Shown: positions 18,372-26,900 of the stretch, piece after piece
How the letters are laid out: every line of letters starts with the position of its first letter
Numbering within the stretch: position 1 is the stretch's first letter
Source: Flavobacteriales bacterium
GTDB taxonomy: Bacteria > Bacteroidota > Bacteroidia > Flavobacteriales_D > Sanyastnellaceae
Length of the DNA: 48,283 bases
Direction of reading: 5' to 3'
NCBI GenBank assembly: GCA_947463065.1
Contig: CANHSF010000002.1
Coordinates: 1 to 48,283, forward strand
Notes under the pieces: generated by a model
Database searches by the model: none
Told to the model about the DNA's origin: nothing
The model's input: only the letters and a program-made list of their open reading frames with translations
Position numbers and translations under genes: made by a program

Positions 18372-18399
18372 CAAAAATAACCGCTGGATTTCAATCAAA
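18372..18399 (-). promoter_or_regulatory. Consensus promoter abutting the MORN-repeat gene
   Basis: Read on the minus strand, TTTG (18399-18396), a 16-base spacer and a perfect TATTTTTG (18379-18372) match the Bacteroidota -33/-7 consensus. Five bases then lead to the ATG at 18366, so the predicted mRNA has a leader of about 0-3 bases. Confidence 0.5.
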
Positions 18400-18575
18400 C
18401 CGGAGTTGTTCATTGGGATTATGAACACCCCTTTGCACAGCGCAGACGGCTTTGGAATAACACCAACAAGGGAGCAATATTGTATTCCTTACCTACCAGT
18501 GCCTCAGGCCAATCGGCAAAAATGGCTGCGTTAAGCACATTTTATATTAACTTGCCAAAGGTTCACTATTTCAAC

Positions 18576-21320
18576 ATGAAACAATTTATATTTTTCCTTT
18601 TGATGTCTGCAGTCATCTGCGGGGGCATATCAATTCGCTTGTCATCCGACACCTTGGGTACCAACGAAGAAGGCCACGGCGTAAATCCAGGCAGCCGCAA
18701 ATATTTCGAATACATGCGCAACCATGACCCTGAAACTGGGGAATACCGCGCAGGCATGCGTCAAGCCTCCATTCAATATTGTTCGCGTTTGCCCCAATCT
18801 CAAGATCGCAACCTGAGCTGGTCCAATCGAGGTCCTTACAACAAAGGAGGCCGCACGCGGGCATTGGCCATCGACATTGCAGATCCCAACCATATTGTTG
18901 CGGGAGGCGTTACGGGAGGAGCTTGGAACAGCTACAATACCGGAGCGACTTGGTCCATTGCGACGGCGCCCGAGCAGATTCATTCCGTAAGTTGCGTTGT
19001 TCAAGATACACGACCTGGTCATCAAAACACGTGGTACCATGGCACAGGCGAGGAATTTTACGGAGTGGTAAGCGGTACATCGTTCACTTCGTTATTCAGC
19101 GGCAACGGGATTTTCAAAAGCACAGACAATGGCGCATCCTGGCAACCCTTGTTGTCAACCGTGAGCAATACCCCGCAGAGCATTATGCAAGTGGGCAATT
19201 ACGACTTCATATGGAACATGGTGATCGATCACACCAACACCCAAGAGGATGAGGTGTATGCAGCAGTGTACAGTGGAATCATTCGCAGTGTGGATGGTGG
19301 AGAAACATGGAGCGAAGTGCTTGGATTTGGCAGCACGGGTCAAGAATTCAGCGACATCGTCATCACGCCATCTGGCGTTTTGTATGCCAGTTTGAGTTTC
19401 GCCAATGGAGCCAATCCGGGTGGATATTACCGCAGCACCGATGGCATAAACTGGACAGAAATCACTCCTACACCCATTTATTCGCAACGCCGCACCGTGA
19501 TGTGCCACAATCCACAAAACGAAAACGAAGTGTATTTTCTTTCCGAGATCATCGGCACAGAGCTGAGCAATGTAGGTCACACCTTATTCAAATACACATA
19601 CACCAGTGGCGATGGCGCCGGGACTGGAGGGCAATGGGAAGACCGCAGTGCGAATTTACCAGACGATCCTTGCTCATTGTTCATTGGAGTAGACTTTGAT
19701 TTTGGAACGTGGCGCTCTCAATTTTCTTTCGACTTGTGCATTACACATCACCCCACCGAAGCCAATACCATATACATAGGCGGCATCAATATACACCGCA
19801 GCACATCAGGCTTTGCCAACGACGACAGCCAATGGATCGGTGGCTACCAATGCAACACCAACAATCCAATCGATTACAGTTGGCCCAACCACCACAGCGA
19901 CCAGCACCTGATGGTTTTTGATCCAGTCGACCCATCCATCATGTATAGCGCCAACGATGGTGGAGTTTACAGAACTGCGGATCCGCTTGCACAAAATGTC
20001 GTTTGGGAATCGCTGAACAACGGCTATATCAATACCCAATTTTATACGGTTGCATTGGAGCAAGGCCAGTCCACTTCCGACTTTGTGATGGGCGGCATGC
20101 AAGACAATGGCACGTGGATCACCAACAACACCGACGCCAACCAATGGTGGAAAGAGGTGCATGCCGATGACGGCTCCTTCTGTGCCATTCCGCAAGGAAG
20201 AAATTGGGTGATCAGCAGCAGCCAAGGTGGGCGCATCTACAAAAAAACAATTGACAACACCGGTCAGCTCACCGGCACCCGCCGCATCGATGCCGACAAT
20301 GGTCCAGCCCAGTTGTTTATCAATCCCTTTATACTTGATCCCGTTTCCCACAATGATCTTTACATCGCCGGCAATCGCACCATTTGGTGGTTGCCCAATA
20401 TCAATGCGATTGAGGTGAATGGCGACTATTACTCGGAGTTGGATAACGATTTGTGGGACAACATGAGCGAAAGTTTAATCCCAACAAGCGCAGGCAGCAT
20501 CACAGCGCTTGACAAGGCCTTGTCCGACAACTCTGTGATATTTTATGCCTCTGCCCAAGGACGAGCTTGGCGATTGGACAGTGTATTCACCAATCCCATC
20601 CGCATAGAGATTACCGGAGATAACTTTCCTACAGGGGCATACGCCTCATCCATCTGCCTCAACGATTTCAATTTGGATGAAGGATTGATCAGCTTCAGCA
20701 ACTACAGTGTTCCAAGTATTTTTCGCACCACCGATGGCGGAGACACGTGGGAGGATGTCAGTGGCAATCTCGAAGAAAACGAAAACGGCTCAGGAGCTGG
20801 ACCTGCCGTGTATTGGGTGCATATCTATCCATCGGAAACGCCGATCTATTTTGCCGGAACCAGCGCTGGGCTATACAGCACTACATTATTGGACGGTGTC
20901 AATACGGTATGGACCATGGAAGGCGTATCGACCATCGGCAATGCCATCGTGAACATGATCGACTCGCGGCCATATGACGGAAAAATCGCCATTGGGACAC
21001 ACGGTCGGGGCATCTATACTGCAAGTTTGCCGCCAGTAACAGCCGCAAACATGACCAACTTACCCGCTGCTGAAGCACAAATCCAGGTATACCCCAATCC
21101 ATCTGCTCGCGCATTTGCATTTGATTTGCCTGCTTCCATTTCAGGATCAGTTGAATTGATGATCTACAATTCTACAGGTCGCAGAATCTATAGCACTACC
21201 CAATCACACAACAAAACATCCCGTTTGACATGGGATGCAACCGAACAACCGTTCGGCACCTATTTTTATGTGATAAAATGCAAAGACACCCAATTCGCAG
21301 GCAAGCTCGTTCGACAATAA
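18576..21320 (+). CDS. T9SS-secreted Asp-box (VPS10/sortilin-like) beta-propeller protein
   Basis: The 914-residue protein starts at ATG 18576, which opens a clear signal peptide (MKQFIFFLLMSAVICGG); an in-frame ATG 32 codons earlier would bury it. Asp-box (BNR) repeats recur, including KSTDNGASWQPL, RSVDGGETWSEV, RSTDGINWTEI and RTTDGGDTWEDV, typical of multi-bladed propellers of the VPS10/sortilin or glycosidase type. No sialidase catalytic set was recognised, so enzymatic activity is unproven. The C-terminus (about 840-914) is a T9SS type A sorting domain with core VYPNPSARAF. Its TAA overlaps the ATG of the esterase gene by one base (taATG), which suggests translational coupling and joint secretion. 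Substrate or ligand is unknown. Confidence 0.87.
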   Translation: MKQFIFFLLMSAVICGGISIRLSSDTLGTNEEGHGVNPGSRKYFEYMRNHDPETGEYRAGMRQASIQYCSRLPQSQDRNLSWSNRGPYNKGGRTRALAIDIADPNHIVAGGVTGGAWNSYNTGATWSIATAPEQIHSVSCVVQDTRPGHQNTWYHGTGEEFYGVVSGTSFTSLFSGNGIFKSTDNGASWQPLLSTVSNTPQSIMQVGNYDFIWNMVIDHTNTQEDEVYAAVYSGIIRSVDGGETWSEVLGFGSTGQEFSDIVITPSGVLYASLSFANGANPGGYYRSTDGINWTEITPTPIYSQRRTVMCHNPQNENEVYFLSEIIGTELSNVGHTLFKYTYTSGDGAGTGGQWEDRSANLPDDPCSLFIGVDFDFGTWRSQFSFDLCITHHPTEANTIYIGGINIHRSTSGFANDDSQWIGGYQCNTNNPIDYSWPNHHSDQHLMVFDPVDPSIMYSANDGGVYRTADPLAQNVVWESLNNGYINTQFYTVALEQGQSTSDFVMGGMQDNGTWITNNTDANQWWKEVHADDGSFCAIPQGRNWVISSSQGGRIYKKTIDNTGQLTGTRRIDADNGPAQLFINPFILDPVSHNDLYIAGNRTIWWLPNINAIEVNGDYYSELDNDLWDNMSESLIPTSAGSITALDKALSDNSVIFYASAQGRAWRLDSVFTNPIRIEITGDNFPTGAYASSICLNDFNLDEGLISFSNYSVPSIFRTTDGGDTWEDVSGNLEENENGSGAGPAVYWVHIYPSETPIYFAGTSAGLYSTTLLDGVNTVWTMEGVSTIGNAIVNMIDSRPYDGKIAIGTHGRGIYTASLPPVTAANMTNLPAAEAQIQVYPNPSARAFAFDLPASISGSVELMIYNSTGRRIYSTTQSHNKTSRLTWDATEQPFGTYFYVIKCKDTQFAGKLVRQ

Positions 21321-22711
21321 TGCGCCAAATAACCTTTATCCTCCTCTTTGCTTTTGCGAGTCATTTTGTCAAAGCAGCAATGACCTTGCATATTGCGGCA
21401 GTTCCTCAACTGACTCCGCTTTGGGACACGCTATATGCGGCTGGCAATTTCAACAACTGGGAAGAAAACGATCCCGATTTCATGTTCATACCCGACGGAA
21501 GCGGTTGGTCGGTAACCATCAGCGGATCGGAGAACATGGCATTGGAATTCAAAATTACCCGAGGCAGTTGGAGCAGCGTTGAAGGCGACGCCCTAGGCAA
21601 TTACATCGGCAATCGCACTGCGGTATTGTCGAACAACACGACCCTTTCGATCAGCGTGGCGGGTTGGGAGGACTTGTCAGGAAATTCGACGATTACGAAC
21701 AACGTGCGGATTTTGGACAGTAATTTTCTTATTCCACAGCTCAATCGCCAGCGGAAGATTTGGCTTCGCTTGCCCGAGGGGTATCAAGAAAACGGCGACG
21801 GCTATCCCGTGGTTTATGTGATGGACGGACAAAACACGATGGACTTGGCGACCTCTTTTTCAGGAGAATGGGAAATCGATGAGGCATTGGAATCTTTCGA
21901 GAGCGAGGCCTGTCGGAATGCCATTGTGGTAGCCATTGACAACGGCGGATCGCTTCGAATCGATGAATACTCCCCTTGGGTAAACAGCCAGTACAACGAA
22001 GGCGGAGAAGGAGATGCCTTTGCCACATTCTTGGCCGAAACCTTAAAACCCGCCATTGATGAGCATTTCAACACCCTGCCTGCTGCTGAGCAAACAACGA
22101 TAGTGGGTTCTTCGCTAGGCGCATTGATGGCCACCTACGCCATGTGCAAATACCCCAATGCATTTGGCAATGGCGGAATGTTTAGTCCAGCGTATTGGTT
22201 CAACACCGAAATTTTTGGGTATGCCATCAACCATCCTTTGCCCGCTTCAGCGCGGGTGTACTTTGTATCGGGCACCAACGAAAGCAACGATATGGTCAAC
22301 GATATGCAGGACATGCAAAACACCCTGATCAACGTCGATTCCGCCAACCCCGAAACACTTTTGCTCACCCATACCGATGGGGCGCATAGCGAATGGTATT
22401 GGCGCAGAGAGTTTCCTGCCGCCTATGCTTGGTTGACCCAATGCAGCAGCACCTCAACCGCTGACATTGCCCAGCCAATTGTACGTGTGTTTCCCAACCC
22501 CTTCGTGGATAGCCTTACGATAATGCCGATATCCAACGAGGCAATGGATGTGAAGATCATCGACGTCCGCGGTAGAGAATGTTTGGTAAAGCGCATAAAA
22601 GGAGAAAACCGTTTAGATTTGTCGTCCCTGTCGGAAGGATTGTACACCCTTGTGCTGACCGCCACGACGGGCGAAATTATCCATCAAGAAAACATCATCA
22701 AAAATGAGTGA
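21320..22711 (+). CDS. T9SS-secreted esterase (esterase D/Fes-like alpha/beta hydrolase)
   Basis: The 463-residue protein has a signal peptide (about 1-17). Residues about 18-115 form a beta-sandwich resembling glycogen-binding/CBM-type domains ('YAAGNFNNWEENDPDF'). The alpha/beta hydrolase of the PF00756 'putative esterase' type follows, with PVVYVMDGQNTMD, nucleophile S265 in VGSSLGAL and a probable catalytic His in DGAHSEWYW. A T9SS sorting domain with VFPNPFVDSL ends the protein. Relatives act on feruloyl esters, siderophore esters or other acyl esters; the substrate here is unknown. The start overlaps the previous stop by one base, and the end overlaps the ridA-family gene by 8 bases. 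Confidence 0.88.
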   Translation: MRQITFILLFAFASHFVKAAMTLHIAAVPQLTPLWDTLYAAGNFNNWEENDPDFMFIPDGSGWSVTISGSENMALEFKITRGSWSSVEGDALGNYIGNRTAVLSNNTTLSISVAGWEDLSGNSTITNNVRILDSNFLIPQLNRQRKIWLRLPEGYQENGDGYPVVYVMDGQNTMDLATSFSGEWEIDEALESFESEACRNAIVVAIDNGGSLRIDEYSPWVNSQYNEGGEGDAFATFLAETLKPAIDEHFNTLPAAEQTTIVGSSLGALMATYAMCKYPNAFGNGGMFSPAYWFNTEIFGYAINHPLPASARVYFVSGTNESNDMVNDMQDMQNTLINVDSANPETLLLTHTDGAHSEWYWRREFPAAYAWLTQCSSTSTADIAQPIVRVFPNPFVDSLTIMPISNEAMDVKIIDVRGRECLVKRIKGENRLDLSSLSEGLYTLVLTATTGEIIHQENIIKNE

Positions 22712-23138
22712 ATCAAATCCCATTCATGCCACCAATGCACCCAAGCCAGTAGGCGCTTATCCACACGCACGCCGCGTAGGAAACTTGTTGTTTCTATCCG
22801 GAGTAGGACCCCGAATAGCGGGCAGCGACGCAACGGACAGCGGTGTTCCTGGATTGCATTTGGATAAAAACGGCAACTTCTTGGAATTTGATTTTGAAGC
22901 CCAATGCCGCAATGTATTTGATAATGTTCGGGCCATATTGGAATCCAGTGGCAGCAGTTGGGAAAACCTGGTCGATGTCACTGTCTTTTTGGTGAATATG
23001 AAACGGGATTTTCATACCTATAATCGATTGTACGCCGAATACTTTACAACGGCACAACCCTGCCGCACCACGGTCGAAATAAATGCTTTACCTACGCCAA
23101 TTGCCATTGAATTGAAGTGTATTGCGACCATTGATTGA
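22704..23138 (+). CDS. RidA family (YjgF/UK114) enamine/imine deaminase, 2-aminomuconate-deaminase-like
   Basis: The 144-residue protein has the RidA fold signature: PVGAYPHARRVGNLLFLSG near the start, R121 in the CRTTVEI motif and ALPTPIAIEL near the end. RidA hydrolyses reactive enamine/imine intermediates released by PLP enzymes. A short insertion around residues 36-62, with GPR and GNFLEFDFEAQCRNVF, resembles the 2-aminomuconate deaminase subgroup, but no kynurenine or aminophenol genes are nearby. It has no signal peptide and is cytoplasmic. Its ATG lies inside the esterase 3' end (8-base overlap), an odd pairing of a cytoplasmic enzyme with a secreted one. Confidence 0.88.
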   Translation: MSESNPIHATNAPKPVGAYPHARRVGNLLFLSGVGPRIAGSDATDSGVPGLHLDKNGNFLEFDFEAQCRNVFDNVRAILESSGSSWENLVDVTVFLVNMKRDFHTYNRLYAEYFTTAQPCRTTVEINALPTPIAIELKCIATID

Positions 23139-23327
23139 GCGTGAGGTGGCGATTTCTGCATCCCAGAAAATCTCAGAGCAAGAAGAAAAGCTACTGGATA
23201 CACCAAAATGCGTAATGTGATCGTTATGGCCTCCATGGGATTGGGCTCCGCCAATTTTTGAGGGTCACAAAAAAAGTGGCACTCCAATTGCATGCCGCCA
23301 CCCTACGTTGTATAAAAGACGACACAC

Positions 23328-24152
23328 ATGAAAAAGCAATTTATCATTATGAGCATGATTTTCGCGGTAGCGGAAATATTCGCTCAAGCCACCAAGCCCC
23401 CACGAGTAAAGATCGAGAACTTACCGAATCTGGGGTATCGTCAAATGACCAACACCGCATTTCGCGCAGGCGAATCAGTTCAATACCGTATCCACTATGG
23501 AGTGGTCAATGCAGGTTTGGCTACCTTATCGGTAGAAGAGAGCAAATACAAATTCAACGGACGTGAAGCGTATCATGTGGTCGGTAAAGGTCAAAGTCTC
23601 GGATCTTTTGATTGGTTCTTTAAGGTTCGCGATCACTTCGAGACTTACATTGATAAAGAAGGCTTGTTTCCGCATCGATTCATTCGCAATTGCGATGAGG
23701 GCGGCTACAAGATCAACCAAGACTATACTTTTCACCCCGAGAAGCGCGCATACAAGGACGCCAAAGGCAATGGATACATGACGCCCGATTTTGTTCAGGA
23801 CATGTTGAGCAGTTATTATTTTGCACGATGCATCGATTACAGCAAGGCGAAACCTGGGGATATTTTCACGATCATGACGATTGTAGACGACGAGGTATTT
23901 CCACTGAAAATGAAGTACATGGGCAAGGAGCAGGCGAAGATTGATATCGGCACGTTCAATTGCTTGAAGTTTGTACCGGTGATCCAGAAAGGACGCATTT
24001 TCAAGAAAGAAGAGGATCTGTGTGTATGGATTTCGGACGACGGCAACCATCTGCCTATCCTGGTCAAGGCCAAAATCATGGTGGGAAGCGTCAAAATGGA
24101 ATTGCACCAATACAGCGGAATATCCAATTCACTGGCTCAAGTTTTTCAATAA
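23328..24152 (+). CDS. DUF3108 domain-containing exported protein
   Basis: The 274-residue protein has a signal peptide (about 1-20, 'MIFAVAEIFAQA'). The remainder matches my recollection of DUF3108: 'FRAGESVQYRIHYGVVNAGLATL', a GKGQSLGSFDWFFKVRD stretch and a C-terminal 'IWVSDDGNHLPI'-like strand (here CVWISDDGNHLPILVKAK). DUF3108 proteins are periplasmic or outer-membrane-associated beta-rich proteins of unknown function, with LolA/LolB-like folds suspected. It lies 189 bases after the RidA gene and ends at a terminator at 24275. That 189-base gap may hold its own promoter, so membership of the upstream operon is uncertain. Confidence 0.85.
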   Translation: MKKQFIIMSMIFAVAEIFAQATKPPRVKIENLPNLGYRQMTNTAFRAGESVQYRIHYGVVNAGLATLSVEESKYKFNGREAYHVVGKGQSLGSFDWFFKVRDHFETYIDKEGLFPHRFIRNCDEGGYKINQDYTFHPEKRAYKDAKGNGYMTPDFVQDMLSSYYFARCIDYSKAKPGDIFTIMTIVDDEVFPLKMKYMGKEQAKIDIGTFNCLKFVPVIQKGRIFKKEEDLCVWISDDGNHLPILVKAKIMVGSVKMELHQYSGISNSLAQVFQ

Positions 24153-24274
24153 GTCTCAAATTTTCAGGTAAACGAGCGCAAAATGAGCAAGTTGATCTAT
24201 ATTTGAAGTCTTATCGCGAATCACAATTATCCATCCGTCTCATCGGAGATGACTGGATTACCTAAACAAATAAG

Positions 24275-24306
24275 AAATCCCCGGCCAATGGTCGGGGATT
24301 TTGTTT
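24275..24306 (+). terminator. Terminator, possibly bidirectional
   Basis: A 9-bp stem, aaatccccg (24275-24283) with cggggattt (24293-24301), is followed by TTGTTTT. It sits between the DUF3108 gene and the convergent 34-residue ORF ending at 24326, and on the minus strand the stem is followed by a weaker T-rich run. Confidence 0.85.
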
Positions 24307-24325
24307 TCAGCAACACACTACTTGT

Positions 24326-24430
24326 TTAGTCGTATTTCGGCTTTTTGTCGCGCTTTTCGGCGCGCTTTTCTTTGGCCGATTTGGTTGCCACTTTTTTTGT
24401 TTCCTTTTTTGCATCTTTTGACTTTGCCAT
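24326..24430 (-). CDS. 34-residue Lys-rich basic microprotein
   Basis: The minus-strand ORF begins ATG at 24430 and ends TAA at 24326-24328. It encodes 34 residues starting MAKSKDAKKETKKV and ending EKRDKKPKYD; about half of the residues are Lys or Arg, with scattered Asp and Glu. An A/T-rich leader precedes the ATG, as is usual for Bacteroidota genes, and a hairpin terminator lies 25 bases after its stop. I recall similar short Lys-rich hypothetical proteins across Bacteroidota ('KSKDxKKETKK...KEKRAEK'), which supports a real gene, but I could not search. No domain is recognised; nucleic-acid or ribosome binding is only a guess from charge. Confidence 0.6.
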   Translation of the reverse strand: MAKSKDAKKETKKVATKSAKEKRAEKRDKKPKYD

Positions 24431-24605
24431 ACTATTTAAGATTAAAAATTAGACGAATTGGAATTTTACCCAAGGTACAACAATGCGCGTACCGTTTGCA
24501 AGCGAGGATTGCAAGAATTTGCCGTTGGCGTGGATACCACAGATGCAATCCGAAAAGAGGTGCGCCACGCCGCCATTGCAAAGGATGGTTTACCGCGCAA
24601 AACAA

Positions 24606-24968
24606 CTACTTTTCTCCCCTTTTGGCTGCATCCGGTGCATCCTTTCCGAAAGACTTGGGCGGTTTGGCGCCGTTGCTCGTGCGCAATTCTTTTGGAGGAG
24701 CTTTATGCGAATTGCCCTTTTCTTTGATATCTGGTCCTTTGCCTTCAGGCATGGGACCGCGCATTTCGATGATCAAACCGTTGAGAAAATTGCGCAACAA
24801 TTGATCGCCACACGGCTTGTAATTGGGGTGATCCTCGTTTCGAAATAAAGCGTTGATTTCGGGTTTGGTTGCTTTGAATTGGACGTGCTCAAGAATTCGG
24901 ATCATATCGTCGTCTCGCAGTTGCATGGCAACGCGTAATTTTTTCAGGATGTCGTTATTGGTTAGCAT
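24606..24968 (-). CDS. Half-length DUF1456 (YehS-like) protein
   Basis: The 120-residue protein carries one DUF1456 unit (about 1-70) with NNDILKKLRVAMQL, a RDDDMIRILE helix, and ALFRNEDHPNYKPCGDQLLRNFLNG. YehS-type proteins normally hold two such units in about 150 residues; this unit most resembles the second one. A disordered basic Pro/Lys-rich tail (about 72-120) replaces the other half. Function of the family is unknown. The upstream region (24969-25185) shows no obvious first half, so this looks like a natural single-unit form and not a fresh frameshift, though that is inference. A -7 box lies 16 bases upstream. Confidence 0.82.
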   Translation of the reverse strand: MLTNNDILKKLRVAMQLRDDDMIRILEHVQFKATKPEINALFRNEDHPNYKPCGDQLLRNFLNGLIIEMRGPMPEGKGPDIKEKGNSHKAPPKELRTSNGAKPPKSFGKDAPDAAKRGEK

Positions 24969-24984
24969 GATTCCTCGCTTTGGT

Positions 24985-24992
24985 CAAAAATA
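24985..24992 (-). promoter_or_regulatory. -7 box for the DUF1456 gene
   Basis: The minus strand reads TATTTTTG at 24992-24985, a perfect TAnnTTTG, ending 16 bases before the ATG. No clear TTTG lies at the usual -33 distance. Confidence 0.4.
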
Positions 24993-25127
24993 GGAGAAAA
25001 ACAAGCTACTGCTAGCGTCCACGAGATAGTTACCAACAAAGGAGGGCTTGGGTTGAGTCCTTGAAAAACAAGCGGGTAATGTCAACATTTCTCCACACGA
25101 AACCAAAAAATAACCCTAGAATGCAAG

Positions 25128-25135
25128 TACATTTG
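25128..25135 (+). promoter_or_regulatory. -7 box upstream of the PGI/PMI-lipB pair
   Basis: TACATTTG (25128-25135) is a perfect TAnnTTTG about 50 bases before the ATG at 25186. A -33 TTTG is not evident, so support is partial. Confidence 0.4.
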
Positions 25136-25185
25136 CGCATCTCAATGAAAGATTTTAAGCATTCATACACACACAGCAAAAAAAA

Positions 25186-26175
25186 ATGATGAAATCACTT
25201 GTAGAAGCCTTTCCTACACACCTTACCGAAGCCATGTCGATTGGACGTGCAGCTCAACTTCACCCCTCCAACCGTCAGTTTCGCAACATAGTCATTTCCG
25301 GCTTGGGCGGCTCGGGTATTGGCGGTAAAATTGTTTCCCAAATTGTCAGCGAACTATCCCCTCTGCCCATACTTTGTTTTAACGATTATGTATTGCCCCA
25401 ATTTGTTGATCAACACAGCTTGGTCATCATCAGCAGCTACAGCGGCGATACCGAAGAAACCGTAGCAGCGATGCATGAAGCAGCGGCCAAAGGGGCAGAG
25501 ATCGCTTGTGTCACCAGTGGCGGTAAAATTGCGGCCTATGCACAAGCCCATCAGCTCAACCACATCATCATTCCGGGAGGCAATCCACCGCGAAGCATGT
25601 TTGGATACAGTTCTGTGCAATTGTTCTTTTTGTTGGCCCACTATGGCATTATCGACCGCAGCTTTGAGCAGCAAGTTGAAGCAAGCGTTCGTGTTATTGA
25701 AGAGAACATTTCAACCATTCGTTCGGAGGCAGCAGCCATAGCCAAACAAATCGTTGATCGCATTCCGATCATGTATAGCGAAGCCTCTTATGAAGGATTG
25801 GCTATCCGTTGGAGACAACAAATCAACGAAAACAGCAAGATGTTGTGTTGGCATCATGTTTTCCCAGAAATGAACCACAACGAGCTTGTTGGCTGGACCG
25901 GTGGCGATAACCGTGTAGCTGTTTTGCTCATTCGCAATGCCGATGATCACAAGCGCTCGCAATTGCGCATGGAATTGTGCAAGACCCTGATGGGAGAAAA
26001 GTGCGACACCATTATCGAAGTATGGAGCAAAGGCAATAGCCGCATTGAACGTACGATGTACCTCAATCACTTGGGCGATTGGCTGAGCATTGAATTGGCA
26101 GAATTGCGCAACGAAGACGCCGTAGCCATTCCCGCAATCATTTATTTGAAAAACGAATTGAGCAAAGTGCACTAA
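25186..26175 (+). CDS. Bifunctional phosphoglucose/phosphomannose isomerase
   Basis: The 329-residue SIS-fold enzyme interconverts fructose-6-phosphate with glucose-6-phosphate or mannose-6-phosphate. The first SIS domain shows GLGGSGIGG (S43), SSYSGDTEET (about 83-92) and PGGNPPRSMFGYS. The second shows PEMNHNELVGW, a signature of the bifunctional PGI/PMI family. Its length of about 330 fits that family and not the roughly 450-550 residue classical PGI. Two ATGs in tandem (25186, 25189) are both possible starts. It is cytoplasmic and feeds glycolysis and mannose-derived surface sugars. Its TAA overlaps the lipB ATG by one base. Confidence 0.92.
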   Translation: MMKSLVEAFPTHLTEAMSIGRAAQLHPSNRQFRNIVISGLGGSGIGGKIVSQIVSELSPLPILCFNDYVLPQFVDQHSLVIISSYSGDTEETVAAMHEAAAKGAEIACVTSGGKIAAYAQAHQLNHIIIPGGNPPRSMFGYSSVQLFFLLAHYGIIDRSFEQQVEASVRVIEENISTIRSEAAAIAKQIVDRIPIMYSEASYEGLAIRWRQQINENSKMLCWHHVFPEMNHNELVGWTGGDNRVAVLLIRNADDHKRSQLRMELCKTLMGEKCDTIIEVWSKGNSRIERTMYLNHLGDWLSIELAELRNEDAVAIPAIIYLKNELSKVH

Positions 26176-26900
26176 TGCTGGTAGATGCGCTAACCAAGCC
26201 CCAGGTTCATTTCAACGACCTGGGACTCATGGATTATAAGGCATGCTGGGATTTGCAAGAGGGCTATTTTCAAGCCGCAGTCGAAACCAAACTTGCCAAC
26301 CGCAATCGCTCTTCCGAAGAACAAGTGATGACTAAAAATCACTTGTTCTTTGTGGAGCATCCCCACGTGTACACATTGGGCAAGAGTGGCGACTTGGCGC
26401 ATTTGCTTTTGGACGAAGAATCCCTCAAAGCCGTCGATGCCAAGTATTACGCAATCAATCGTGGTGGCGACATCACCTACCATGGTCCTGGACAAATCGT
26501 AGGCTACCCCATTTTCGACCTCGATCACTTTTTCACCGACATCCATCGCTACTTGCGTTATTTGGAGGAGGCCATTATTCGCACGTTGGCAGACTATGGC
26601 ATATCAGCAAGTCGACTGGAGGGATTGACCGGAGTTTGGTTGGATGCAGATGGAGCAAAGCCAAGAAAAATCGCAGCGCTGGGTGTAAAATGCAGTCGCT
26701 GGGTGACGATGCACGGCTTTGCATTCAACGTCAATGCCGACTTGAGTTATTTTGGACATATTATCCCATGCGGCATAACAGACAAAGCCGTAACATCGAT
26801 GCATTTGGAACTGGGATATTCATTGCCCGTTGAAGAGGTAAAAGCCAAATTACTGGTACACCTTGGTACGGTATTTGGGTTCGAACTGGCCCATCACTAA
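26175..26900 (+). CDS. lipB: Octanoyl-[acyl-carrier-protein]:protein octanoyltransferase LipB
   Basis: The 241-residue enzyme transfers octanoate from acyl carrier protein to lipoyl domains, the first step of lipoate synthesis. Family motifs are present: RGGDITYHGPGQIVGYPI (about 95-112), K165 in RKIAALGVK, HGFAFNVN and the catalytic C199 in IPCGITDK. The start is the ATG within the preceding taATG junction, so translation is probably coupled to the isomerase gene. No lipA lies in the window. The protein is cytoplasmic. Confidence 0.95.
   Translation: MLVDALTKPQVHFNDLGLMDYKACWDLQEGYFQAAVETKLANRNRSSEEQVMTKNHLFFVEHPHVYTLGKSGDLAHLLLDEESLKAVDAKYYAINRGGDITYHGPGQIVGYPIFDLDHFFTDIHRYLRYLEEAIIRTLADYGISASRLEGLTGVWLDADGAKPRKIAALGVKCSRWVTMHGFAFNVNADLSYFGHIIPCGITDKAVTSMHLELGYSLPVEEVKAKLLVHLGTVFGFELAHH

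Noticed and set aside
17722-18534. 270-codon plus-strand ORF antisense to the MORN gene, running into the divergent region
   Set aside because: The bulk mirrors repeats of the MORN gene. The 55-codon part in the gap (from ATG 18367) has no recognisable feature and starts next to the MORN ATG.
18576-21320. Sialidase paired with the nearby NeuB-like gene
   Set aside because: Asp boxes are present but I could not place the FRIP motif or the Arg triad, so catalytic sialidase activity is not claimed.
23018-23293. Minus-strand ORF with a hydrophobic stretch, antisense to the RidA gene end
   Set aside because: One hydrophobic run is weak evidence, most of the ORF overlaps a secure gene, and no terminator or promoter supports it.
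24431-24605. Small plus-strand ORF starting at 24458
   Set aside because: It runs into the antisense of the DUF1456 gene and resembles no protein; the 175-base gap is better read as upstream region of the 34-residue gene.
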